From an uncultured Clostridia bacterium (GTDB taxonomy: Bacteria; Bacillota; Clostridia; Christensenellales; UBA1242): a DNA stretch of 8,753 bases. The translations under genes and the position numbers were made by a program. The stretch spans positions 1-8,753 of the forward strand of contig CAMPBB010000018.1 in NCBI GenBank assembly GCA_946635125.1, written 5' to 3'. Below the pieces are notes generated by a model that was not told the origin of the DNA, made no database searches, and was given only the letters and a program-made list of their open reading frames with translations. This document shows, one piece after another, positions 1 through 5,509 of this stretch (position 1 is its first letter; each line of letters begins with the position of its first letter).

Positions 1-37
1 TGCTTTTTGAAAAATTTAAGAAAAATTTTTGCAAATT

Positions 38-68
38 AAAAATCCGCCACAAATATTGGCGGATTTTT
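38..68. terminator. Bidirectional intrinsic terminator after the M20 peptidase gene
   Basis: The 8-bp stem AATCCGCC (41-48) pairs with GGCGGATT (58-65) around a 9-base loop. A T-run follows on the plus strand (to 70) and the stem is followed by TTT on the minus strand, so it can end transcription from both sides. It lies directly after the peptidase gene, whose TAA stop (71-69) falls inside the plus-side T-run. Bases 1-37 to its left are AT-rich and show no gene; a plus-strand gene ending left of the window could also use this hairpin. Confidence 0.85.
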
Positions 69-1196
69 TTACCATCTTTTTATGATATCAAACAAAATTT
101 GCTCTGTTTTTTGCAAACTCTTTTTTAAAATACATTCATCATTTGCGTGAACATTTTTTGCTTCAACACCAAGCCCAACAACTGTTGGAATTTTTGCATT
201 ATTAAAAAAGTGTGCATCATTTGTTGCTGATGAATAACCAACTTCATAATCAAAGCCATTTTCTTCACAAGCCAAAATTGTTTCTTGAACAATTCTTTCT
301 TTTTTCTTAACAAAAGATGATGGCGTGTTTTTCAAAACCTCAATTTTAACGCCAAACTTAACTGCCGTTTTTTGAATGAGTTTCAAAACATCTTTATTCC
401 TGTCAAATGGTGAGATTCTAACATCAAGATTGCTTTCGCACATTGAAGGCACAACATTAAATTCACTATTATTGCAAACAAAACTTGTCACTCTTGCGCT
501 TGATGATGGAACACCATTTCTATCCTTTTTGGGTTGATTTGAAAGTTTTTTTCTAAGTTCAGTTAAAAAATCCATCATGTTAACAATTGCATTATCTTCT
601 TTATCAAAACTTGCACTGTGCATTTTTATTCCTGTTGAAATTGCCTTAATCCACAAAAGCCCCCTGTGACCTAAGTTTATTTTTAAAGGCTGTTGAAATC
701 TGTTTGGTTCAGGAATTAAACACGCTTTTGGCATCAAATTTTCTTTTAAAAAATAATCCACAGCAACAGAAGCCCCATATGGGCTATCTGACCCAGTTTC
801 TTCATCACAAGTTCCAGCAAAAATCACAAGTTTGTTTTTTAACAACTTTTGTTCGCTTGCCTTAACTATTGCGTTAATTGAACAAAACACCCCACCTTTC
901 ATGTCGCCCGTTCCTCTGCCATACAAAAGTTCGTCTTGTTCGGTTAGTGAAAACGGATTGAACTTAAAATCCTTTTTGTCCGCTTTAACTGAATCGATGT
1001 GACCATTTATGAGCAAAATGTTTTTTGACTTCTGGTCACCAAAAAAAGCCAAGATGTTTTTTCTATCTTTGCCAATTATTTTCACTTTGTTTGCTTTTTT
1101 TGATAAATAATCTTTCAAAACATCAATAACTTTGTTTTGACCTTCTTCTGTTGAAGAATCAATTTCAACCATTGATTTTAATAATTTTAAATCCAT
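69..1196 (-). CDS. M20/M28-type zinc metallopeptidase or deacylase (ArgE/DapE/ACY1-like)
   Basis: This 375-residue protein is a complete M20-family hydrolase, a cytoplasmic two-metal enzyme class that cuts amide bonds in N-acyl amino acids, dipeptides or succinyl-diaminopimelate. The expected metal ligands and catalytic residues are visible: H66-x-D68 (GHIDSV), bridging D98 (GRGTGDMKGG), the E132-E133 pair (DEETGS), E163 (IPEPN) and H350 near the C-terminus (KNVHAND). The central dimerisation domain, about 176-285, contains the usual small-residue/His stretch around H193. There is no signal peptide. The ATG at 1196 has AGGAG 8 bases upstream. The gene is a single unit with its own terminator (38-68) and a weak promoter to its right. 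Substrate cannot be decided: no arginine, lysine or peptidoglycan genes are adjacent, so argE, dapE and generic dipeptidase remain open. Family assignment is secure; specific activity is not. Confidence 0.9.
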   Translation of the reverse strand: MDLKLLKSMVEIDSSTEEGQNKVIDVLKDYLSKKANKVKIIGKDRKNILAFFGDQKSKNILLINGHIDSVKADKKDFKFNPFSLTEQDELLYGRGTGDMKGGVFCSINAIVKASEQKLLKNKLVIFAGTCDEETGSDSPYGASVAVDYFLKENLMPKACLIPEPNRFQQPLKINLGHRGLLWIKAISTGIKMHSASFDKEDNAIVNMMDFLTELRKKLSNQPKKDRNGVPSSSARVTSFVCNNSEFNVVPSMCESNLDVRISPFDRNKDVLKLIQKTAVKFGVKIEVLKNTPSSFVKKKERIVQETILACEENGFDYEVGYSSATNDAHFFNNAKIPTVVGLGVEAKNVHANDECILKKSLQKTEQILFDIIKRW

Positions 1197-1239
1197 TTGT
1201 TTGACTCCTATTTTTTATTTTAACATAAAAAAAAATAAA

Positions 1240-1245
1240 AGTATA
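1240..1245 (-). promoter_or_regulatory. Possible -10 element for the M20 peptidase gene
   Basis: Reading the minus strand, TATACT (5 of 6 to TATAAT) lies about 44 bases before the start codon of the peptidase. No convincing -35 hexamer sits 16-18 bases upstream, so the call is tentative. The rest of the 127-bp gap (1197-1323) holds the two DnaA-box-like 9-mers at 1273-1289 and the acyltransferase terminator. Confidence 0.3.
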
Positions 1246-1272
1246 TTAAAATTTTACTAGAAAAACTTTAAT

Positions 1273-1289
1273 TGTGGAAAAGTGGATAA
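1273..1289 (-). promoter_or_regulatory. Two adjacent DnaA-box-like 9-mers
   Basis: On the minus strand TTATCCACT (1289-1281) and TTTTCCACA (1281-1273) each match the DnaA box TTATCCACA at eight of nine positions and share one base. They lie between the operon terminator and the M20 promoter. In an AT-rich genome such near-matches can be accidental, so a regulatory role for the M20 gene is only possible. Confidence 0.25.
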
Positions 1290-1295
1290 CAAAAC

Positions 1296-1325
1296 AAAAA
1301 GTAGATGCCTGTGCATCTGCTTTTT
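1296..1325 (-). terminator. Intrinsic terminator of the CrtO-like/GT8/PlsC operon
   Basis: GTAGATGC (1301-1308) pairs with GCATCTGC (1313-1320), with one G-T wobble and a tight CTGT loop. On the minus strand the stem is followed by TTTTTGTTTTGTT, a strong T-run. It begins right at the stop codon of the PlsC-type gene (1326-1324) and so ends the three-gene operon. Confidence 0.88.
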
Positions 1326-2163
1326 AATCTTGTAAATCATATTTTGTTTTATAAAAATCTTCATAACACTTCTTGCAAAGATTGAAGTTTTTATTTTTCA
1401 TGTTTATAATATTTTCTTTTGTTGTTTTCTTTTCATCTTGCGTTATTGGTGGAAAAATGTGAATTGTGTAGGCTTGAACAAAAAATCCATTTTCATCCAA
1501 AACATCACTATCTTCCATTGTTATAAACATTGGAATAACAGGGACATTTGCTTTAACTGCAAACTTAAATGCCCCATCTAAAAATGGCCTTGGCTTTTTA
1601 TAGTTCCACCACATTGCTTGTTCTGGATAAACAACAACGCAATTCCCATCTTTTAACACCTTGTCAACAGCACGAACAAACAATTTCATTGTGTCTTTAT
1701 TTGAACTTAGTGGCAAAGTGTTGCAGTTTCTCATCAGTTTTCCAAAAAAACCAGGAAAATTTGTGTAATTCCCTTCACGAATAACACGATAAAGTCTCTC
1801 TTTTTTCACGCCACCAAGCTGACACGCATATTGAATTGCAAAAGTGTCCATTGCGTTAAAGTGATTTGATGTGATGACTGCACCAGTTTTTAAGTGCTTT
1901 AAGTGCTCCAAGCCAACAACATCTTTTATTATTAGTTTTTTCTCTAATAAAATTTTTTCCAAAAACCTTTTTGCGCCACAAAAAGCAATCCATCTATTTA
2001 TTTTAGATGATAGTTTTTTGTGAAGATAGTCAACCTTATCTGGCATCAAAACGGGTGCCTTTGGGTCATCTTCAACATCAGTGTGCCAATTTTTGGCTTT
2101 TTCGAATTCATCAATTTTTTGTAAAATTTTTAATCTCTCTTGTTTTGCCTCTTCATTTATCAT
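1324..2163 (-). CDS. PlsC-type 1-acylglycerol-3-phosphate/lysophospholipid acyltransferase family protein
   Basis: A 279-residue member of the PlsC/LPLAT family, which moves acyl chains from acyl-ACP, acyl-CoA or acyl-phosphate to a hydroxyl, classically the sn-2 position of lysophosphatidic acid at the membrane's inner face. Motif I is NHFNAMD with catalytic H101 and D106 in H-x4-D spacing. The block-III equivalent is YPEQAMW (179-185), with Q in place of the usual Gly of PEG. Block IV is VPVIPMF (207-213). The first 80 residues are charged and have no membrane helix, and the C-terminus has C263 and C266 in a CKKC motif. The start codon has GGAG 12 bases upstream, inside the end of the GT8 gene; only four bases separate the two genes, so translation is probably coupled. 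Being last in an operon with a glycosyltransferase and another acyltransferase, it may acylate a glycolipid or envelope glycan and need not be the housekeeping phosphatidate enzyme. That role is inferred. Confidence 0.88.
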   Translation of the reverse strand: MINEEAKQERLKILQKIDEFEKAKNWHTDVEDDPKAPVLMPDKVDYLHKKLSSKINRWIAFCGAKRFLEKILLEKKLIIKDVVGLEHLKHLKTGAVITSNHFNAMDTFAIQYACQLGGVKKERLYRVIREGNYTNFPGFFGKLMRNCNTLPLSSNKDTMKLFVRAVDKVLKDGNCVVVYPEQAMWWNYKKPRPFLDGAFKFAVKANVPVIPMFITMEDSDVLDENGFFVQAYTIHIFPPITQDEKKTTKENIINMKNKNFNLCKKCYEDFYKTKYDLQD

Positions 2164-2167
2164 AAAA

Positions 2168-3145
2168 TTATAAAACTCCGTAAACTTCTTTTTGTCTTTG
2201 TGTTATCCTTTTTAAAACACCCAAAATAATTTTCTTATAAAATGTGTTTTCTTGTTCTGTTATTGCTGTTGCTTTTTGCCTTAAAGACAATTCAGCAAGC
2301 CTTTTTTGTTCTCTTTGTTCATCTGTAAAACTATCTCTTGTGTGCTTTATTAAAGAATAAAACTTAGACTTTTTGGCATAATACCAAAAATATTCGCTGT
2401 TGTCAACATCACTTTGCCAAGGTTTTTCTGCCAAAGCAAAGTGAACAATTCTTTTTGAGCCATATTTGTCACTATTATAGTTTGTTTTGTTCCATTCCAG
2501 TGGAAGAACCAAAATTCTTCCACGGCATAAAAAGTTTAGATATGCTTGGTCGCAGTCAACAAGTTCAAAGTTATAGTGAGTTAACATATAAGTAAATTTT
2601 TGTTCAATCTTGTGTTCTCTAAATTTTTGTAAATCCATCACAAGAATTCCAGCGTTAACATAACTTTGAACATCAAGCCCTAAAGCATATTTTGCATAAT
2701 CGCTATATTCTTTTGTGTTTGCAACAAATTGCTCAATTGCTCCAGCAAGCATGTTTCCTTGCAAATCAACATCATAAAGGCGTGCAACATCATCCAAAAC
2801 AACAATATCACAGTCTAAATATAAAACTTTTTGAAACTGTGGAAACAAGTTTTGAATGAATAGTCTATAATATGTTGCAATTCCAAAATGCAAAACCTTT
2901 TTAAAACTCTCTTTTATTCCATCAACATAAAAAGACATATCATAAAAATTGATTCTAACATTTTGTTTTTCTTGAGATTTTATGTTTTGCACAAAGTCTT
3001 CTCTTAGTCCAGTGTTTAAAACATATATATCATAAAAATTTTCAACGCTTGTGTGGTCAATTAGTGACCTTATGGCAACATCAAGATATGGCATATAGTT
3101 GTCATCTGTTGCAAAAAATATTGGAATAGTTTTATTGTAGTTCAT
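2168..3145 (-). CDS. Glycosyltransferase family 8 (GT8) protein
   Basis: This 325-residue protein is a GT-A-fold, retaining glycosyltransferase of family GT8, a group that includes bacterial galactosyl- and glucosyltransferases acting on lipopolysaccharide, capsule, wall glycans or glycoproteins. The N-terminal strand and nucleotide site read IPIFFATDDNY (7-17). The metal-binding DxD is D111-C-D113 in VLYLDCDIVVLDD. VNAGILVMD (163-171), the acidic DCDQ (197-200) and the late HF...KPW block (H235, K241-W243) are all typical. Residues about 269-325 form a charged helical tail ending in an amphipathic stretch (KKIILGVLKRI) that could bind the membrane surface. I chose the ATG at 3145 because AGAGGTGA lies just upstream; an earlier in-frame ATG at 3175 adds ten residues but has no ribosome site. 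The gene overlaps the end of the CrtO-like gene by 14 bases and precedes the PlsC-type gene by four. Donor sugar and acceptor are unknown. Confidence 0.93.
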   Translation of the reverse strand: MNYNKTIPIFFATDDNYMPYLDVAIRSLIDHTSVENFYDIYVLNTGLREDFVQNIKSQEKQNVRINFYDMSFYVDGIKESFKKVLHFGIATYYRLFIQNLFPQFQKVLYLDCDIVVLDDVARLYDVDLQGNMLAGAIEQFVANTKEYSDYAKYALGLDVQSYVNAGILVMDLQKFREHKIEQKFTYMLTHYNFELVDCDQAYLNFLCRGRILVLPLEWNKTNYNSDKYGSKRIVHFALAEKPWQSDVDNSEYFWYYAKKSKFYSLIKHTRDSFTDEQREQKRLAELSLRQKATAITEQENTFYKKIILGVLKRITQRQKEVYGVL

Positions 3146-3746
3146 TTTCTTCACCTCTATTTTTATTATTTTCATTATTTAATTTTCGCATATACGCTTT
3201 CAAAAGTTTTGGGCGATTGTATCTTTGCACAATGATTGGCAAAAGATTGAAATAAATGTTTACCAGAAATTCTGGAAGTGCAAAGTTTAAAATGTAATGC
3301 GGAAACACAAAAAAGATTGCGATTCCAAACAAAATGCAAAGATGATGTGTTAGTTCGCCCAAAATTGTTTCTTTCACAAAATCTTCTAAATAAGCACTTT
3401 CGTTGGAATTTATTTTTGCTTTTGCAAAACCTTTTAACGCCCCTCCCAAATCTGGGATTTTGTCTTTAAACCATCTCACCCCAAGTTTTTCATAAAGTTT
3501 TCTTTCAAATCCAAAAGTTTTGTATAACTTTGAGTGAATGTTTATTCTCCGTTTGGGAACAAGCCTAACAAGCCCTGCTGCCAAAAAATCCAGAGCAAGC
3601 AACGCCACAATCATCAAAAGAGGATAGTAAAAGCAAAATAAAACCGAAAAACCACAAACAGAGCATAGTGACAAAATCATGTTCACCAAGAAAATCAACA
3701 AGTATGCCACACACAATGTTATCAAATAGCCTTTCAGCCTAAGCAT
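3132..3746 (-). CDS. CrtO-like membrane acyltransferase (glycosyl-4,4'-diaponeurosporenoate acyltransferase family)
   Basis: A 204-residue membrane protein. Two N-terminal hydrophobic segments (about 5-28 and 34-60) precede a region that I recognise as resembling the CrtO family, whose staphylococcal member acylates the sugar of staphyloxanthin. The supporting blocks are RWFKDKIPDLGG (91-102), the ET..GE.THH acidic/histidine block (126-135) and QRYNRPKL (174-181) after a last hydrophobic stretch (about 137-172). No carotenoid genes are visible here, so acylation of another glycolipid is more likely; this is inference. The ATG at 3746 has GGGGGGAG five bases upstream. A TTG ten codons earlier is in frame but has no ribosome site and would put this purine run inside the gene. 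It is first in an operon with the GT8 and PlsC-type genes. The assignment comes from motif memory, not a search. Confidence 0.75.
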   Translation of the reverse strand: MLRLKGYLITLCVAYLLIFLVNMILSLCSVCGFSVLFCFYYPLLMIVALLALDFLAAGLVRLVPKRRINIHSKLYKTFGFERKLYEKLGVRWFKDKIPDLGGALKGFAKAKINSNESAYLEDFVKETILGELTHHLCILFGIAIFFVFPHYILNFALPEFLVNIYFNLLPIIVQRYNRPKLLKAYMRKLNNENNKNRGEENELQ

Positions 3747-3776
3747 TTTTTCTCCCCCCTTTTTGTTTACACTCAA

Positions 3777-3805
3777 AATTTATTAAAAAACAAAGTTTTT
3801 AACAA
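3777..3805 (-). promoter_or_regulatory. Candidate sigma-A-type promoter of the CrtO-like/GT8/PlsC operon
   Basis: On the minus strand TTGTTA (3805-3800) is followed after 17 bases by TAAATT (3782-3777), each matching four of six consensus bases. The start of transcription would fall near 3770, giving a leader of about 24 bases before the ATG. The -35 hexamer lies inside the inverted repeat at 3798-3819, so a protein bound there could block RNA polymerase. Confidence 0.45.
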
Positions 3806-3819
3806 GAGAATTTGTTAAA
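3798..3819. promoter_or_regulatory. Inverted repeat over the operon promoter, possible operator
   Basis: Perfect 8-bp arms TTTAACAA (3798-3805) and TTGTTAAA (3812-3819) are separated by six bases, 22 bp in total. The site overlaps the proposed -35 of the CrtO-like operon and lies between two divergent genes, one of which encodes a DNA-binding regulator. It has no T-run and only AT-rich arms, so an operator fits better than a terminator. Confidence 0.45.
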
Positions 3820-3847
3820 TTTGTGTCTACACTTCAAAACCTTAACA

Positions 3848-3864
3848 GTGGAACAGTGTTCCAC
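3848..3864. promoter_or_regulatory. Palindrome GTGGAACA-G-TGTTCCAC, possible operator
   Basis: A perfect inverted repeat with 8-bp arms around a single central G. It lies mid-way between the divergent CrtO-like operon and the XRE regulator gene. Extra GTGGAA half-sites follow at 3870-3875 and 3900-3905. It is too compact to form an RNA hairpin with a viable loop, which favours a protein dimer site on DNA. Confidence 0.5.
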
Positions 3865-3912
3865 AAATCGTGGAATATCGCTATTTTATTCTCTCATGGG
3901 TGGAAAAACAGC

Positions 3913-3930
3913 AAAAACATATATGTTTTT
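3913..3930. promoter_or_regulatory. 18-bp perfect palindrome upstream of the XRE gene
   Basis: AAAAACATATATGTTTTT is self-complementary over its full length and ends two bases before the proposed -35 of the XRE gene (3933). Such a position suits an autoregulatory operator. AT-rich palindromes arise by chance more easily than GC-rich ones, so confidence is modest. Confidence 0.4.
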
Positions 3931-3932
3931 AG

Positions 3933-3962
3933 TTGCAATGATGTGTTTTTGTGTGATAGAAT
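3933..3962 (+). promoter_or_regulatory. Candidate extended -10 promoter of the XRE regulator gene
   Basis: TTGCAA (3933-3938) and TAGAAT (3957-3962) are 18 bases apart, and TGA at 3954-3956 forms an extended -10 (TGnTAGAAT). Transcription would begin near 3969, which is the ATG itself, so this promoter would give a leaderless message. That fits the absence of a good ribosome site there. Confidence 0.45.
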
Positions 3963-3968
3963 AAGAGT

Positions 3969-4715
3969 ATGGAACTAAACGAAATTATTAGTAAGAATTT
4001 AATAGAGCTTAGAAAGAAAAACAAGCTCACACAACTTGAACTAGCGGAAAAACTAAACTTTTCAAACAAGTCTATTTCAAAGTGGGAAAGTGGGGAAGCA
4101 ATTCCAAGCGTTGAAGTTTTGCATAAAATTGCAAATCTTTTCAATGTTAAACTTGACTATTTTGTTAACCTAACCCACGAAGATGACGAAAAACCTGCCA
4201 CGGAAAAAGAAAAGCCAAAGCACACAACAAGATATATTTATAACCGCATAACAATTTCTCTTTTGTGCATTTCTGTTGTTTGGATTGTTGCAACATATAT
4301 GTTTGTGTTCTCACCAAAATTGTTTACTCCAACATTTCTCCCATTTATTTGGGCTCTTCCTATATCATTTTTAATGGCGATTGTGTTTAACTCAATTTGG
4401 GGAAGACCAAAAGACACCTTTTGGTATTTAACATTTTTAACATGGACACTTCTATTGGCGTTTTTCTTAACAATTCCTGGTTATTTCTGGCAAACATTTA
4501 TTTTGGGCGTTCCAATTCAAGTTGTGATAATATTATGCGCTAACCTATTTTTAAAAACAAGAAAAAATGACCCAGCAACAATTCATGAAAAAAGAAAATT
4601 TATTTTGTTTAAAAAACTTAAAAAAAGAGAGAAGAAAGAGAAAAAGGAAAAAGTTAAAAAGAATAAAAAAGAAATCAGTCAAACTGAAAACAAAAAAGAA
4701 GAAAACAACCCATAG
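3969..4715 (+). CDS. XRE-family HTH regulator anchored by four membrane helices
   Basis: A 248-residue protein with an N-terminal Cro/C1-type helix-turn-helix (about 5-63) of standard layout: IGxNLxELRKKNxLTQxELAxKL followed by the recognition-helix region SNKSISKWESGEAIPS and the closing LHKIANLFNV. A short acidic/polar linker (68-90) leads to four hydrophobic segments (about 93-113, 120-142, 150-170 and 173-195). The C-terminal 53 residues are roughly one-third lysine. With four helices, both ends should be cytoplasmic. Membrane-tied XRE proteins are common in Firmicutes and are thought to sense envelope or small-molecule signals; the signal here is unknown. No clear Shine-Dalgarno precedes the ATG, only AAGAG two bases away. 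The gene is divergent from the CrtO-like/GT8/PlsC operon, which it may regulate together with itself. The TAG stop sits within its terminator hairpin. Confidence 0.88.
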   Translation: MELNEIISKNLIELRKKNKLTQLELAEKLNFSNKSISKWESGEAIPSVEVLHKIANLFNVKLDYFVNLTHEDDEKPATEKEKPKHTTRYIYNRITISLLCISVVWIVATYMFVFSPKLFTPTFLPFIWALPISFLMAIVFNSIWGRPKDTFWYLTFLTWTLLLAFFLTIPGYFWQTFILGVPIQVVIILCANLFLKTRKNDPATIHEKRKFILFKKLKKREKKEKKEKVKKNKKEISQTENKKEENNP

Positions 4716-4727
4716 GTTGTTTTTTGT
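4702..4727. terminator. Bidirectional terminator between the XRE and rhomboid genes
   Basis: AAAACAACC (4702-4710) pairs with GGTTGTTTT (4715-4723) around the loop CATA. T-runs follow on both strands, so it can serve the XRE gene (plus) and the convergent rhomboid gene ending at 4749 (minus). The XRE stop codon (4713-4715) is in the loop and first stem base. Confidence 0.85.
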
Positions 4728-4748
4728 TTTATAATAATACATTAACTG

Positions 4749-5405
4749 TTATTGTGTTTTTCCCCTAATAGCCAAAAGACGAGTTATTTGAATAATAAGA
4801 GCAACAACCGTCCCCATAAGAAAACTTGAATAATGCCCCATGTTTGTTAATAAATCAATTGGATAAATTTTGAATTCAAATGTGCTTATTCCACCATTAA
4901 AACACATTGCAACATAAATAAAAGCCAAGATAATTCCACCCAAAATTATATTCGTTTTATTTCTTAATTCTTTTCTAAATGAGAAAACATAATCCAAAAT
5001 TAACACAGCATACAAAAAGTAATTAACACCTGAAAAACCCATCCAGTTAGAACCTAAATTATTTGCTGTTACTGCAACACCAACAAAGTAAGCGCCAAAC
5101 AAAACATAAACAAGAATTCCAAAAGTTCCTTTTTTTCTTTCTAGATATAATCCCACTCCCAAAAAGCACAGCATATTCAACAGAACATGCATCCAATTTA
5201 TGTGTTCAAAACATGACAAAAAACTCTCTATTGTTGGAAGAAAATTTAGTGTGTCATACCAGTGGTGAGTTCCATTATAAACAGACAAACGCAAATGGCA
5301 AGCATATATGATGATGTTAAGCAGAATCAAAGCAACCGTTCCAGCATAAAAATAATTTCTATTCCACCACTTGGTTTGTTTGCTTTTATCGTCCAAAAAT
5401 TTCAT
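4749..5405 (-). CDS. Rhomboid-family intramembrane serine protease
   Basis: A 218-residue membrane protein with six hydrophobic segments (about 18-36, 69-88, 96-114, 125-141, 153-168 and 191-208), the minimal bacterial rhomboid core. The family signatures are present: H73-x3-N77 (INWMHVLLNM) before helix 2 ends in GLYLERKKG, the nucleophile S125 in GFSG (123-126), and the dyad histidine H191 in GHYSSFLMG (190-198). Rhomboids cut single-pass membrane proteins within or near the bilayer. After S125 the sequence is VNYFLYAV where many rhomboids have A-x-x-G-L, so activity or specificity may differ. The ATG at 5405 has GGAG six bases upstream; a TTG four codons earlier overlaps that site and is rejected. 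It forms its own unit, with a promoter at 5434-5463 and a shared terminator at 4702-4727. Confidence 0.87.
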   Translation of the reverse strand: MKFLDDKSKQTKWWNRNYFYAGTVALILLNIIIYACHLRLSVYNGTHHWYDTLNFLPTIESFLSCFEHINWMHVLLNMLCFLGVGLYLERKKGTFGILVYVLFGAYFVGVAVTANNLGSNWMGFSGVNYFLYAVLILDYVFSFRKELRNKTNIILGGIILAFIYVAMCFNGGISTFEFKIYPIDLLTNMGHYSSFLMGTVVALIIQITRLLAIRGKTQ

Positions 5406-5433
5406 ACAAAACTCCAATAATTATATATAGCAT

Positions 5434-5463
5434 ATATTAGCAAAATAATAATAATTTTGTCAA
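5434..5463 (-). promoter_or_regulatory. Promoter of the rhomboid gene
   Basis: On the minus strand a perfect TTGACA (5463-5458) is followed after 18 bases by TAATAT (5439-5434). A second -10-like sequence (TATATA/TATAAT) lies a little further downstream. The predicted leader to the ATG at 5405 is short, about 20 bases, and contains GGAG. Confidence 0.65.
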
Positions 5464-5464
5464 A

Positions 5465-5498
5465 CAAAAAAGCCTAGCAAATTATTGCTAGACTTTTT
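5465..5498 (-). terminator. Intrinsic terminator of the lipoprotein gene
   Basis: CTAGCAA (5474-5480) pairs with TTGCTAG (5485-5491) around ATTA. On the minus strand the stem is followed by GCTTTTTTG. It lies about 20 bases after the lipoprotein stop and immediately before the rhomboid promoter. A weaker T-run on the plus strand is not needed by any gene. Confidence 0.82.
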
Positions 5499-5509
5499 AT
5501 TTAGTTTGT

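Noticed and set aside
3147..3175. Ten-residue N-terminal extension of the GT8 protein from an ATG at 3175
   Set aside because: No ribosome site precedes 3175, whereas AGAGGTGA lies just before the ATG at 3145, and the protein begins with the typical GT8 first strand from there.
3132..3746. A carotenoid (staphyloxanthin) biosynthesis locus based on the CrtO-like gene
   Set aside because: No squalene-synthase-like CrtM, desaturase CrtN/CrtP or CrtQ is present in the window, and the glycosyltransferase here is GT8.
3747..3776. Start of the CrtO-like gene at a TTG at 3776
   Set aside because: It would translate the GGGGGGAG ribosome site of the ATG at 3746 and has no ribosome site of its own.
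3840..3968. A replication origin suggested by GTGGAA/TTCCAC boxes and rsmA a few kilobases away
   Set aside because: No box matches TTATCCACA perfectly, no dnaA or dnaN is present, and the motif arrangement suits a promoter operator better.
5406..5417. Start of the rhomboid gene at a TTG at 5417
   Set aside because: The TTG overlaps the GGAG that serves the ATG six bases downstream, and nothing like a ribosome site lies before it.
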